Assembly: GCA_964643295.1 (NCBI GenBank) | Contig: CAZXSN010000078.1 | Location: forward strand, 1 to 12,743 | Source of the DNA: Merdiplasma sp964643295 | GTDB lineage: Bacteria; Bacillota; Clostridia; Lachnospirales; Lachnospiraceae | Length of the DNA: 12,743 nucleotides | Direction: 5' to 3' | The notes under the pieces: generated by a model | Told to the model about the DNA's origin: nothing | The model's database searches: none | Seen by the model: only the letters and a program-made list of their open reading frames with translations | Shown: in pieces, positions 1 through 8,103 of the stretch | How positions within the stretch are numbered: position 1 is the stretch's first letter | How the letters are laid out: each line of letters opens with the position of its first letter | Position numbers and translations under genes: made by a program

Positions 1-34
1 GGTGATCCCCTTTTTTAGGCTTAAGCTTTTTCAA

Positions 35-56
35 CTGTAAGCGTTTTGGCTTACAG
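35..56. promoter_or_regulatory. Perfect 8-bp inverted repeat upstream of the ABC transporter operon
   Basis: CTGTAAGC (35-42) and GCTTACAG (49-56) are exact reverse complements around a 6-nt GTTTTG loop. No T-run follows, so it does not look like a terminator; an operator or mRNA leader hairpin is more likely. A second small hairpin, GCCCG-AAAA-CGGGC, lies at 74-87 just before the ribosome binding site. The outer CTGTAA/TTACAG half-sites recur at 2943-2956. Function is inference. Confidence 0.45.
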
Positions 57-109
57 ATTCGGGAACAAAATTCGCCCGAAAACGGGCAGAAAAAGAGAGG
101 AGGGTTTCC

Positions 110-1822
110 ATGGCAAAAAAACAGGGCGCTGCGCTGGATAGGAAAAAGCTGATGGCGGACCCGATCATGGTGGGAACCATCGTCGTTCTCATTACCTTTT
201 TGACGCTGTTTATTCTCTACCCGTTAGCCATCCTGCTGGTGGACAGCGTGGTGGATGAAAACGGCCTGACACTGGATATTTTTAAGCGGGTGCTGGCGAT
301 GAAAAACTTCCGCACGGCCATCACGAATACCCTGAAGGTGGGATTTTTGGTGGGCCTTTTATCCACCGCCATCGGCCTTCTGTTTGCCTACGTGGAAGTC
401 TACGTAAAGGTAGGCAAAGCGGTGGGCGGACTGTTTAAAGTGGTCTCGATGCTGCCGGTCGTATCGCCGCCTTTCGTGCTGAGCCTCTCCATGATCATGC
501 TGTTTGGCAAGGCAGGACTCATCACCCGCTTTTTACTGCATATTTACGACAACAGCGTGTACGGCTTCTGGGGCATTGTGATCGTACAGACGCTGACCTT
601 TTTCCCGGTCTGCTACATGATGCTCAAAGGTCTTCTGAAAAACATCGACCCCTCCCTGGAGGAGGCGGCCAGAGACATGGGCGCCGGACGCATGAAGGTG
701 TTTACGAGTGTGACGCTGCCGCTTTTGCTTCCGGGCCTGGGAAACGCCTTTCTGGTCACCTTCATCGAGTCGATCGCCGACTTTGCCAACCCGATGATCA
801 TCGGCGGCTCCTATGACACCCTGGCGACCACGATCTATCTGCAGATCACCGGAGCCTACGATAAACAGGGAGCGGCGGCCATGTCTGTGGTGCTTTTGTC
901 CATCACGCTTTTGATGTTCGCGGTGCAGAAATACTATCTGGAGGCGAAGACGGCGGCAACCTTAACCGGCAAGGCCTCCCGGGCAAGGATGCTGATCTCA
1001 GATAAGAGCGTCACGCGTCCTTTGACGCTGCTTTGCACCCTGGCGGCTGCCTTTGTCATCCTCATGTACCTTTGTGTGCCCCTCGGGGCGCTTTTCCCCA
1101 CCTGGGGATACAAGTTCACGCCGCTGACCCTTAAGTGGTTTAAGCAGGTCTTTACGAGGTACAAAGGACTCAAAGCCTTCAAGGATTCGTTTGTCCTAAG
1201 CCTGATTGCCGCGCCGATTACCGCGCTTTTGAGCATGATCATCTCCTACCTGGTGGTAAAGAAGAAGTTTCCCGGGAAGGGCTTCATTGAAACCGTCTCC
1301 ATGCTGGCGATGGCCGTCCCGGGCACGGTGCTTGGCGTCGGGTACATCCGCGGATTTTCCGGAGGGATCTTCCATACCGGCATCCTGCAGGGCATCTACG
1401 GCACCGGCGTCATCCTGGTGATCGTGTTCATCGTGCGGTCTTTGCCTACCGGTATCAGAAGCGGGATTTCGGCTCTGCGCCAGATCGACAAGTCGATCGA
1501 GGAATCGGCCTACGACATGGGCGCGGGGAGCTTTAAGGTGTTCATGACCGTGACGCTGCCGCTGATCAAGGATTCGTTTCTCAGCGGTCTGGTCACCGCC
1601 TTTGTGCGCAGCATCACCGCCATCTCCGCGGTTATCCTGCTGGTGACGCCGCAGTATCTGCTCATCACCGTGCAGATCAATGAGTTCGCGGAAAAAGGAT
1701 CCTATTCGATCGCCTGCGCGTTCGCCTCGATCCTGATTCTCATCACCTACGGGGCGGTGCTTCTGATGAACCTGTTCATGCGCTTCTTCGGAACCAGCAG
1801 AAAGATAAAGGAGGAATCGTGA
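110..1822 (+). CDS. ABC transporter permease, fused double-permease type (FbpB/AfuB-like)
   Basis: Integral membrane channel subunit of an ATP-driven importer. The 570-residue protein is a tandem fusion of two binding-protein-dependent permease domains. Each has a cytoplasmic EAA loop that docks on the ATPase: EEAARDMGAG near residue 184, followed by TLPLLLPG, and EESAYDMGAG near residue 464, followed by TLPLIKD. About a dozen hydrophobic segments are visible, the first around residues 20-45. Two fused permease halves in one chain are typical of the Fe3+ (FbpB/AfuB), thiamine (ThiP) and 2-aminoethylphosphonate importers; the substrate cannot be read from this chain. The start is supported by AGGAGGG at 97-103, 6 nt upstream. 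The ATPase gene starts one base after the stop, so the two are an operon. No solute-binding protein gene is in the window; it may lie upstream. Confidence 0.9.
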   Translation: MAKKQGAALDRKKLMADPIMVGTIVVLITFLTLFILYPLAILLVDSVVDENGLTLDIFKRVLAMKNFRTAITNTLKVGFLVGLLSTAIGLLFAYVEVYVKVGKAVGGLFKVVSMLPVVSPPFVLSLSMIMLFGKAGLITRFLLHIYDNSVYGFWGIVIVQTLTFFPVCYMMLKGLLKNIDPSLEEAARDMGAGRMKVFTSVTLPLLLPGLGNAFLVTFIESIADFANPMIIGGSYDTLATTIYLQITGAYDKQGAAAMSVVLLSITLLMFAVQKYYLEAKTAATLTGKASRARMLISDKSVTRPLTLLCTLAAAFVILMYLCVPLGALFPTWGYKFTPLTLKWFKQVFTRYKGLKAFKDSFVLSLIAAPITALLSMIISYLVVKKKFPGKGFIETVSMLAMAVPGTVLGVGYIRGFSGGIFHTGILQGIYGTGVILVIVFIVRSLPTGIRSGISALRQIDKSIEESAYDMGAGSFKVFMTVTLPLIKDSFLSGLVTAFVRSITAISAVILLVTPQYLLITVQINEFAEKGSYSIACAFASILILITYGAVLLMNLFMRFFGTSRKIKEES

Positions 1823-1823
1823 A

Positions 1824-2900
1824 ATGGCCAAGACCAAGAAGGGAATCCGGATGGAGCACATCTCCAAGATCTATCAGGATCCCAAAACCGGAAAAGACTT
1901 TTATGCGGTAAAGGATGTGTCGCTGGACATCGAACCGGGTTCCTTTGTCACGCTCTTAGGTCCCTCCGGCTGCGGAAAGACTACCACCCTGCGCATGATC
2001 GCCGGCTTTGAAAGCCCGGACGAGGGGGAGATCTACCTGGGCGGGGAACCGATCAACGCCTTAACGCCCAACAAGCGCGATACCGCGATGGTGTTTCAAA
2101 GTTATGCACTGCTTCCGCACTACAACGTTTTCGACAACGTCGCCTACGGGCTGAAACTGCGCAAACTCCCCAAGGAGGAGATCCGCAAGCGCGTGATGCA
2201 TATCCTCGACCTGGTGGAATTAAGCGGAATGGAAGGGCGAATGACCAACCAGCTTTCCGGCGGCCAGCAGCAGCGGGTGGCACTTGCCAGGGCCTTAGTT
2301 CTCGAACCCGGGGTGCTTTTGTTTGACGAGCCGCTTTCCAACCTGGACGCCAAGCTTCGTGTCACCATGCGCACGGAGATCAGAAGAATCCAGCAGGAGG
2401 TCGGCATCACGGCCATCTATGTGACGCATGATCAAAGCGAGGCCATGGCGCTTAGCGATCACATCATCATCATGAACCAGGGCGTGATCGCCCAGATGGG
2501 CACCCCGCAGGAGGTCTACTATCAGCCAAACAGCGAGTTCGTGGCGGATTTTATCGGTGAGGCCAACTTTCTCAAAGGCACGATGGTCGGCACGGAAGGG
2601 GCGTTCGCCATCCTGAACATCGAAGGAAATAAAACGAAAGTGCCCGCGAAACCGGAAATGAAGGCGGGAGAGACCTATACGGCGGTGCTTCGCCCGGAAG
2701 CGGCTACACTTGCGGACTCCGGCGGGCTTCCCTGCCGGGTCATTTTAAGCCGCTTTATGGGGAGCTATCAAAATTATCAGGTGATGGTGGGTGACACTTT
2801 AGTAAAGCTTACCGATTACAACCCCAAAAACAAGCGGATCTTTGAGGTGAACGAAACCTGTTCGCTTAAGTTTGATCCGGCGTTTATCCATATCCTGTAA
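1824..2900 (+). CDS. ABC transporter ATP-binding protein (FbpC/PotA/PhnT-like)
   Basis: Cytoplasmic ATPase that powers the importer encoded just upstream. All motifs are intact: Walker A GPSGCGKTT (residues 46-54), Q-loop Gln92 (FQSYALLPH), signature LSGGQQQR (144-151), Walker B VLLFDEP with catalytic Glu169, D-loop SNLDAKLR and H-loop His202 (YVTHDQSEAMAL). The C-terminal region (about 245-358) fits a TOBE regulatory/substrate-sensing domain, as in Fe3+, phosphonate and polyamine importers. Length 358 residues is normal for the family. AAAGGAGGA at 1807-1815 lies inside the end of the permease gene and places the start at 1824, so the two genes are likely co-translated. Substrate is unresolved: Fe3+, 2-aminoethylphosphonate and others are all possible. 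An intrinsic terminator follows directly. Confidence 0.93.
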   Translation: MAKTKKGIRMEHISKIYQDPKTGKDFYAVKDVSLDIEPGSFVTLLGPSGCGKTTTLRMIAGFESPDEGEIYLGGEPINALTPNKRDTAMVFQSYALLPHYNVFDNVAYGLKLRKLPKEEIRKRVMHILDLVELSGMEGRMTNQLSGGQQQRVALARALVLEPGVLLFDEPLSNLDAKLRVTMRTEIRRIQQEVGITAIYVTHDQSEAMALSDHIIIMNQGVIAQMGTPQEVYYQPNSEFVADFIGEANFLKGTMVGTEGAFAILNIEGNKTKVPAKPEMKAGETYTAVLRPEAATLADSGGLPCRVILSRFMGSYQNYQVMVGDTLVKLTDYNPKNKRIFEVNETCSLKFDPAFIHIL

Positions 2901-2906
2901 GGTACG

Positions 2907-2943
2907 GGGCCGCCATATCAAAAAGGGGCGGCCCTTTTTCTTC
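2907..2943 (+). terminator. Intrinsic terminator of the ABC transporter operon
   Basis: GGGCCGCC (2907-2914) pairs exactly with GGCGGCCC (2927-2934) around a 12-nt loop and is followed at once by TTTTTCTTCTG. It starts 6 nt after the ATPase stop codon and separates the importer from the signalling genes. Confidence 0.9.
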
Positions 2944-2956
2944 TGTAATTTTACAG
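2943..2956. promoter_or_regulatory. CTGTAA-TT-TTACAG palindrome between operons
   Basis: Exact inverted repeat with 6-bp arms and a 2-nt centre, immediately after the terminator T-run and about 70 nt before the start of the 416-residue protein gene. It contains TTTACA (2950-2955), which could serve as a weak -35 element, although no convincing -10 is correctly spaced. The half-sites match those of the inverted repeat at 35-56. An operator is possible but unproven. Confidence 0.35.
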
Positions 2957-3024
2957 TTTAGTTATGGTTTTATCTTTTTTGTTGGCGTTGTATTCTTAAC
3001 CCTGAGAAAGGAAATACGTGTTTC

Positions 3025-4275
3025 ATGAGCAGCTACACAGACATGCTTTTGACAGATGCCGAAACCCTCTCCCCGGATGATGACGACTTTGAGGAACGCC
3101 TGCTTGAGATCGCCGGACGCTTTCATGGCTTTGGGGAGGCCCTGACGGACTTTCTTTTGCAGCACGGCTACGAAGAGGATCCTAAAGACAGTGAAAAGAA
3201 AATCCAGTTTTTAAAGCAGCAGTTTAAAAGCGCGAAGATAGCGGAACCCCGCAGCATCGCGAAATGGTTCCAGCCGGATATGAGGATCAAACGGTCCACC
3301 GCCTTTCTGCTTTGTTTTGCCTTTCACCTTTCGGTGGAGGAGACAGAGGAGTTCTTTCGCTGCGTACAGTTGGAGCGCGGCTTTGACTGTCATACGGTAT
3401 CCGAGGCGGTTTACTACTTCTGTATGAAAACCGGCCGCACCTGCCAGGACGCCCAAAGGATCCTCAAAAGGATCCCGGAACCGTCGAAACGGGCAAAAAC
3501 CCTTCCCAAGGGCGATGTGCTCTATACGGGAACGATCTTAGAGTCCTTAAACCGGATCGGGGATGAGGATACACTGATTCAGTTTCTGACCGAAACAATC
3601 GAAGATTTCCGGTATAATAACGCGACCGCGCTGAAGTTTATCAGGGACCTTTGGACACAGATCGCGAAGCCGGACGGCCTGGCAGTGCGCGAGGGAGTCC
3701 TCATTGACAAAGCGTACAACCGGTTTAATAACCGGGATCGCAAAGAGAACGCAGATGATTACTCCGTGGTTTCTCCCCCTTCAAATCCCGTTGAAACGAA
3801 ACCCCTACCCACCTGGCCGGTCTTTTCGCAGATCATCGGTCTTTCCAACGGCACGGAGCAAAGTTACGCTTCCCGGCATGACCGTTCGCTCACCGTTGTC
3901 TTATCCGAAAATGCCCTGCTGCCCTTACGGGCCAGTTACTGCTTTCCCGGCAGACAGAGCATCGACAAGCTGGTCAGGGGAGAGTTAAGCGACAACGAGC
4001 AGATCCGCAAGATGCTCATCTTCCTGACCTTTTACGCTTACTGGGCAAAGGTAAGCATAGAAGAAAAGACCGCTCTTTTTACAGCCAAACGCTCTGACTG
4101 CGAGCGCTGCAAGGCCGTTTTGGACGGGAGACTTCTGGACGCCGGTTACCCGGTATTGTATGCCGGCAACCCCTATGACTGGATCTTCCTATGGTCCCTC
4201 AACGACGATCATCCGCTGGAGGCGTTTCGCTGCTACATGGGCGAAGTCTTCGCCGTAAAAGAGAGTGCGCAGTAA
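3025..4275 (+). CDS. Uncharacterised helical protein, likely partner of the downstream kinase-NTPase
   Basis: I do not recognise a named family. The 416-residue soluble protein has no signal peptide or membrane segment. Residues 55-115 contain a helical stretch ending in RSIAKWFQPDMRIKRSTAFLL-type sequence and FHLSVEETEEFF. This is reminiscent of a helix-turn-helix fold in which a W-F/K-R-rich segment precedes a conserved 'AFxLxLSxEET' helix. Residues 116-150 (GFDCHTVSEAVYYFC) and the C-terminus (LLDAGYPVLYAGNPYDWIF, then PLEAFR) look like conserved family motifs; I recall similar sequences in other gut Bacillota, but this is memory, not a search. Around 235-265 is a polar linker rich in Asn, Asp and Pro. 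The start has only a modest ribosome site (AAAGGA near 3007-3012). The kinase-STAND gene follows after 96 nt on the same strand, so a regulator or adaptor role is inferred. Confidence 0.75.
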   Translation: MSSYTDMLLTDAETLSPDDDDFEERLLEIAGRFHGFGEALTDFLLQHGYEEDPKDSEKKIQFLKQQFKSAKIAEPRSIAKWFQPDMRIKRSTAFLLCFAFHLSVEETEEFFRCVQLERGFDCHTVSEAVYYFCMKTGRTCQDAQRILKRIPEPSKRAKTLPKGDVLYTGTILESLNRIGDEDTLIQFLTETIEDFRYNNATALKFIRDLWTQIAKPDGLAVREGVLIDKAYNRFNNRDRKENADDYSVVSPPSNPVETKPLPTWPVFSQIIGLSNGTEQSYASRHDRSLTVVLSENALLPLRASYCFPGRQSIDKLVRGELSDNEQIRKMLIFLTFYAYWAKVSIEEKTALFTAKRSDCERCKAVLDGRLLDAGYPVLYAGNPYDWIFLWSLNDDHPLEAFRCYMGEVFAVKESAQ

Positions 4276-4298
4276 ATATCCGTAGGGAAGGCGAAAAG

Positions 4299-4316
4299 CT
4301 GTACCGGCAAAACCAG
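4299..4316. repeat. 18-nt motif CTGTACCGGCAAAACCAG, copy 1 of 2
   Basis: This motif, 56 nt before the kinase-STAND start codon, matches 17 of 18 bases with 10058-10075, which lies about 115 nt before the small-gene operon. Both copies lie upstream of a gene on the same strand. A TATACT hexamer at 4335-4340 lies 18 nt downstream of copy 1, with no good -35, so the motif could be an activator or promoter element. Function is unknown. Confidence 0.4.
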
Positions 4317-4371
4317 GTTGGAAGATTTTCGGGCTATACTCGAGGCATAACGAACAAAGGCGGGCAAGAGA

Positions 4372-7300
4372 ATGGATCACAGAACAGCTTTAAGAAAATA
4401 TACACCGCTATGCTTTTCCAATGACAAAGGGGAAGCCTTCCATTGTGTCATCGAAGGGGAGATCGGACGAGGCGGCTCCTGTATTGTCTATGAAGTCTCC
4501 AGGGAGGCGGATACGGGAGATTCTACGCTCTACCGCGTCAAGGAGTACTATCCGTATTCCCTTTCGGTCACCCGGGATGAGACGGGGAAACTGTGCCCCT
4601 CGGATTCTGACCGGGAGGCGTTCTTCGCCGGACAGGAGCGGTTTCGCCTGGACTTTTCCCGCACGAACCGGCTGTTCTACTCGGGGAGCAATTACGCCGC
4701 CATGACCAATCCGCTGGATGTCTTTTCGCTCAACGGCACCGTCTATCTTTTATCCGCCTATTCCTCCAGAAAGTCCCTGGCCGTCTATCAGCCGGAATCG
4801 TTAAAGGAGTGCGTAACACTGGTCAAACAGGTCGCCTTTGTTCTGGGGCAAATCCACGCACAGAGGTATCTCTACCTTGATATAAAGCCGGACAATGTCC
4901 TCGTTTTGGACGGCTATCAAAAGCAGGTGCAGCTTTTCGATTTCGATTCGCTTCTGCCCCTTAAGGACCTTACAATCTCGGGAGGAACGCTGGAAAGCAG
5001 CCAGAAACTTTCCTTCTCGAGAGGCTTTGCCCCGATTGAGCTTGTGACCGGGAACCGCAGGCGGTTAGGACCTCATACAGATGTCTACGGCGTAGGAGCC
5101 TTACTGTTTTTCCTGCTGTTTGGCAAAACGCCGGGGTCACCGGATTGTGAAGGGGATGCAGTCTATGATTTCTCCCGTCTGCGCTATGATTACAGCAAGT
5201 GCGATGACCGCCTGTTTTCCGCCTTAAGCGAATTCTTTCACAACGCTTTGGCGGTTTACTACGCGGACCGGTACCCGGGAATGGCGCCCGTACTCGAATC
5301 GCTGGATAGGATAGGGAAATACGCGGATCCTTTGATCCCCCGCGTTTTCTCTACCCCTTTAACGTCCATCACCCGGGCGAAGTTCTTTTATGGGCGTGAA
5401 GGGGACTTCGCCGCCCTCGATTCGCTCTTAAGCGATCCGGATACGAACTGCCTCTTTTTAAGCGGCATGGGCGGCATCGGCAAAAGCACCCTGATCCGGG
5501 AATATCTGCGAAACCGCCGCTCATCGTTTGACACGGTCCTGTATGTCCACTACCGGGGCAGCATCGAACAGACTTTTGTAAACGACAGCGATATCGAGAT
5601 CAATACCCTGCACCGGGAAGAGGAGAGCGAGACCGCGGGACGCTACTTTGACCGAAAGATCGGGAAACTGAAGGAACTCGTAAGGAGTACAAGAAGCATC
5701 CTGGTCATCGACAACTTTTCCGGGGAAGCCGACGAGGACTTTCGTGCGCTTCTTGCGACAGATCTGAAGGTGGTCGTCGTATGCCGGCAGGCTCCTTTTT
5801 ACGAGAACAGCCGGGAGATGAAACTCTCCGCGATCGAGGATGAGACTGCCCTTCGAAACCTCTTTGAGGGAAACCTGGGGAGAACCCTGGCAGAAGAGGA
5901 AGAGGATGCCTTTCGGCAGATCCTGGAAAGTGTAGGGCGCCATACCCTGATCCTTGAGCTGATCGCCAAACAGATCGCGAACAGCCACTTACAGCTGTCC
6001 GCCGCTGCCGATCTTACGAGGCGTTTCGGGTTTTCCTCGATCGCTCCGGAAAAAGTTTCCTATGAGAAAGACAGACAGCAGCGCTATGATTCGATCGGCG
6101 CGATCCTCGACGCGCTCTTTGAAGCGGGTTCCCTTTCTGCTCAGAAAAAATCTCTGCTCAAAGTGGTCTCCCTGCTTGGCGATGACGGCATGGACATCAA
6201 TCTCTTTCAGCAGATGAGCAAACTTCCTTCCAAAGAGGAATTAAATGAGCTGATCCGGGAAGGGTGGCTGTCGATTCACGGGGATGTCCTTTCCATGCAT
6301 CCGGTCATCCAGGAAGCCGTTCATCGTCTCGGATGGCCATTCGAATCTCTGACACTGGCAGGAAGGTTTTTGGGCAGCTTCTATGTGGCCATCCGCCTGG
6401 AATCCACGAAAAACAACTTCCCGAAGAAACTAAAAAACGAGCTGTCCGCGGCAGGAGAAAAGCTCCTGTCTGGAGAAAACGAACAGGCCTTCCCGAAAAA
6501 CTCCCCGCTTAACACAGATCTGCTTGACTGCGGCAAAGAGGAGCAGGCTTTGATGAAGGAAGTCCTAAAGGGAGAGTATGCCTGGGTGAAAGACGATTCG
6601 CCCGCGGATTTCGCTTTGCTTTTGTCCCTGATTTTCCAGTCGCAGGAACTTCTCAGGCAGGGAGAACAGGAACCGGAGATCTTAAAAACCGCGGAGTACC
6701 AGAATCTTCGATTTATCACCGTCGTCAATACGCCTCCCTACATGGAGGACTATATCCTCACCGAATCCGCGAAGATCTTCTCCGAATGCGAAACCGCGCC
6801 GCTTCGAACCAAAGCCGCAAACCTGCAGGCGCTGCCGGAGGCCAATAACCCCTGTACCATCCTGCAGCTATACGAAAAAGTGACGCTGATCCATGCCGAT
6901 CATGAACGGTGGGAGGAAGCGGAAAGAACGGTCGAGGCCGCGGAAAAATTCGCAAAGAGAGTGAACCACAACCAGGCATATGCCCTCTATTACAACCTGC
7001 TGTCCAATTACTATGACAGCCTCCTGGACGGGTTTTATATCTCAGATAAGCCGGAGCATCGGAGCCTGCAAAAACTGCTGCTGGAAGCGACCGACAAAAC
7101 CCTTCGTTACGCGAAGAAAGGAATTTCTTTTGATCAGGATCATCTGTATGAGAACAACCTGCTCGCGAAGGCCACTGTCTATCTAAGAGGCGACCGGGGC
7201 AGCCAGAAGGAAATCCGGCAGATGTTAGATACCGCGAAAAGGCTCATCGAGGAGAATACGTCCGCCTATGCCGAGGTAAGGACAACCTACTACCTGGTCT

Positions 7301-7710
7301 GCGGCTGGTACAGCGTGTTTTTAGAGGAAGACGAAGAGGCGGTGGATGAGTGCGTAAGAAAGACGCGGGAGTTATCCGCCGTCATCATCCCCACCGACAT
7401 GCAGCAGATCGAGTATACCCTGGGCCCCTGCGCGAATCTCTACTATGAGCTGGGCTGCCACGATAAGTCGATGTCCCTGCTCTATGAGGGAATCCGCCTG
7501 TGCGCGAAACACCTGAATACCGATTCCTATGCCCGTGTGAGACAGGATCTCTATGAACACCTCCTGGAAGTCGCCTGCGCGGGAGAGCGCTTTGAGCTTT
7601 GCCCGAAGATCCTGGAGTATATCGATGAGGAAAATAAAGACATCCTGGAGCCGGAAAACCGGATGGTGGTCCCGGAGTATATCCTGCGCTACATCAAAGA
7701 CCACCAGTAA
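4372..7710 (+). CDS. Ser/Thr protein kinase fused to STAND/NB-ARC-like NTPase with TPR-like C-terminus
   Basis: A 1112-residue cytosolic signalling protein in three parts. Residues 1-315 are a kinase-like domain: glycine loop GEIGRGGSCIVYEV (29-42), ATP lysine Lys57 (RVKEYYP), catalytic loop YLYLDIKPDNVLV with Asp170, Lys172 and Asn175, metal-binding DFD (190-192, where most kinases have DFG), APIE (220-223) and DVYGVGALLF (237-246). Residues about 335-660 are a P-loop NTPase: Walker A GMGGIGKST (365-373), Walker B SILVIDN with Asp447, a VVVVCRQ sensor strand (467-473), and a winged-helix-like MHPVIQEAVH (642-651). The last corresponds in place and style to the MHD region of NB-ARC/STAND ATPases. 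Residues about 840-1112 are helical and TPR-like (HERWEEAERTVEAAEKFAKR). STAND proteins use such a tail as a sensor and the N-terminus as effector. AAAGG at 4356-4360 supports the start. No clear terminator follows. Kinase activity and target are unknown; a phage-defence or stress role is inference. Confidence 0.85.
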   Translation: MDHRTALRKYTPLCFSNDKGEAFHCVIEGEIGRGGSCIVYEVSREADTGDSTLYRVKEYYPYSLSVTRDETGKLCPSDSDREAFFAGQERFRLDFSRTNRLFYSGSNYAAMTNPLDVFSLNGTVYLLSAYSSRKSLAVYQPESLKECVTLVKQVAFVLGQIHAQRYLYLDIKPDNVLVLDGYQKQVQLFDFDSLLPLKDLTISGGTLESSQKLSFSRGFAPIELVTGNRRRLGPHTDVYGVGALLFFLLFGKTPGSPDCEGDAVYDFSRLRYDYSKCDDRLFSALSEFFHNALAVYYADRYPGMAPVLESLDRIGKYADPLIPRVFSTPLTSITRAKFFYGREGDFAALDSLLSDPDTNCLFLSGMGGIGKSTLIREYLRNRRSSFDTVLYVHYRGSIEQTFVNDSDIEINTLHREEESETAGRYFDRKIGKLKELVRSTRSILVIDNFSGEADEDFRALLATDLKVVVVCRQAPFYENSREMKLSAIEDETALRNLFEGNLGRTLAEEEEDAFRQILESVGRHTLILELIAKQIANSHLQLSAAADLTRRFGFSSIAPEKVSYEKDRQQRYDSIGAILDALFEAGSLSAQKKSLLKVVSLLGDDGMDINLFQQMSKLPSKEELNELIREGWLSIHGDVLSMHPVIQEAVHRLGWPFESLTLAGRFLGSFYVAIRLESTKNNFPKKLKNELSAAGEKLLSGENEQAFPKNSPLNTDLLDCGKEEQALMKEVLKGEYAWVKDDSPADFALLLSLIFQSQELLRQGEQEPEILKTAEYQNLRFITVVNTPPYMEDYILTESAKIFSECETAPLRTKAANLQALPEANNPCTILQLYEKVTLIHADHERWEEAERTVEAAEKFAKRVNHNQAYALYYNLLSNYYDSLLDGFYISDKPEHRSLQKLLLEATDKTLRYAKKGISFDQDHLYENNLLAKATVYLRGDRGSQKEIRQMLDTAKRLIEENTSAYAEVRTTYYLVCGWYSVFLEEDEEAVDECVRKTRELSAVIIPTDMQQIEYTLGPCANLYYELGCHDKSMSLLYEGIRLCAKHLNTDSYARVRQDLYEHLLEVACAGERFELCPKILEYIDEENKDILEPENRMVVPEYILRYIKDHQ

Positions 7711-7938
7711 ACCTAAGGCGGAAGCATACAAAACACTCCCTTTATGCGGAAAATTACATGCGGGATGGTTGGAGAGCATTTTAATGGGGAAACGCGCAGG
7801 CACAGGATTGAGAGAGGCTTTTTTGTTTATCAGGCAAAAGCAGCTGCAATACAGCAGAATCCAGTCCCTGTCAATCTGCATAGGGAAGTAAAAATCCAGT
7901 ATCTGAGTGCTGATCGATTGTCCGGTTTCGATTTCATC
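7711..7938. other. Intergenic stretch after the kinase-STAND gene, no supported gene
   Basis: About 230 nt without a convincing coding signal. A run of T at 7819-7824 has no matching upstream stem, so I do not call a terminator. A weak GCATA/TATGC inverted repeat lies at 7724-7747. A 73-codon open frame from 7744 has no ribosome site and does not resemble a protein. Confidence 0.5.
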
Positions 7939-7968
7939 TTGACAAAGCTAAGCCTACTATGGTAAAGT
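7939..7968 (+). promoter_or_regulatory. Candidate sigma-A promoter upstream of the ATP-grasp locus
   Basis: TTGACA at 7939-7944 is a perfect -35 and is followed after 18 nt by TAAAGT (7963-7968), a 4/6 match to TATAAT. A start point near 7975 would put the 38-codon open frame at 7980 almost without a leader. Confidence 0.5.
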
Positions 7969-7979
7969 AGCTCTTAAAG

Positions 7980-8096
7980 ATGAAAGGATTTAAACTGGCC
8001 ACCGGGAAATTCCATCAGTTCATCTGGCGGCAGATTTTCCTTCCTACCGGAATCCCGGATTTACCTGTTTCTTTTGAAGCGGCTTTGGCAGAATGA
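7980..8096 (+). CDS. Possible 38-residue peptide, unrecognised
   Basis: An open frame from ATG at 7980 to TGA at 8094 reads MKGFKLATGKFHQFIWRQ at its start and ends VSFEAALAE. The composition is protein-like (basic and aromatic, then acidic helical) and a good promoter lies just upstream. There is no usable ribosome binding site, since the ATG would be only a few bases from the start of transcription. It could be a leaderless micropeptide, a remnant of a larger gene, or chance. A 24-codon frame (8093-8167, MIILCEQGIPHS...) overlaps its stop codon by ATGA. Low confidence. Confidence 0.25.
   Translation: MKGFKLATGKFHQFIWRQIFLPTGIPDLPVSFEAALAE
8002..8058. repeat. Imperfect inverted repeat in the leader of the ATP-grasp locus
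   Basis: CCGGGAAATTCC (8002-8013) pairs with GGAATCCCGG (8049-8058) with a 2-nt bulge around a 35-nt loop. It lies downstream of the TTGACA promoter and before the TATACT candidate. No T-run follows. It may fold in the transcript, or reflect chance. Confidence 0.3.
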
Positions 8097-8103
8097 TTAT
8101 ACT
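8074..8103 (+). promoter_or_regulatory. Second candidate promoter, nearest to the peptide gene
   Basis: TTGAAG (8074-8079), 18-nt spacer, TATACT (8098-8103; 5/6 to the -10 consensus). The start point near 8110 would give a leader of about 78 nt before the ribosome site of the small peptide gene at 8188. Confidence 0.4.

Noticed and set aside
1196..1867. Long minus-strand open frame (223 codons) opposite the permease gene
   Set aside because: It mirrors a membrane-protein gene, is His/Asp/Arg-rich and lacks any initiation signal; the + strand gene has full family motifs.
7801..7830. T6 run after the kinase-STAND gene as an intrinsic terminator
   Set aside because: No complementary stem precedes the T-run.
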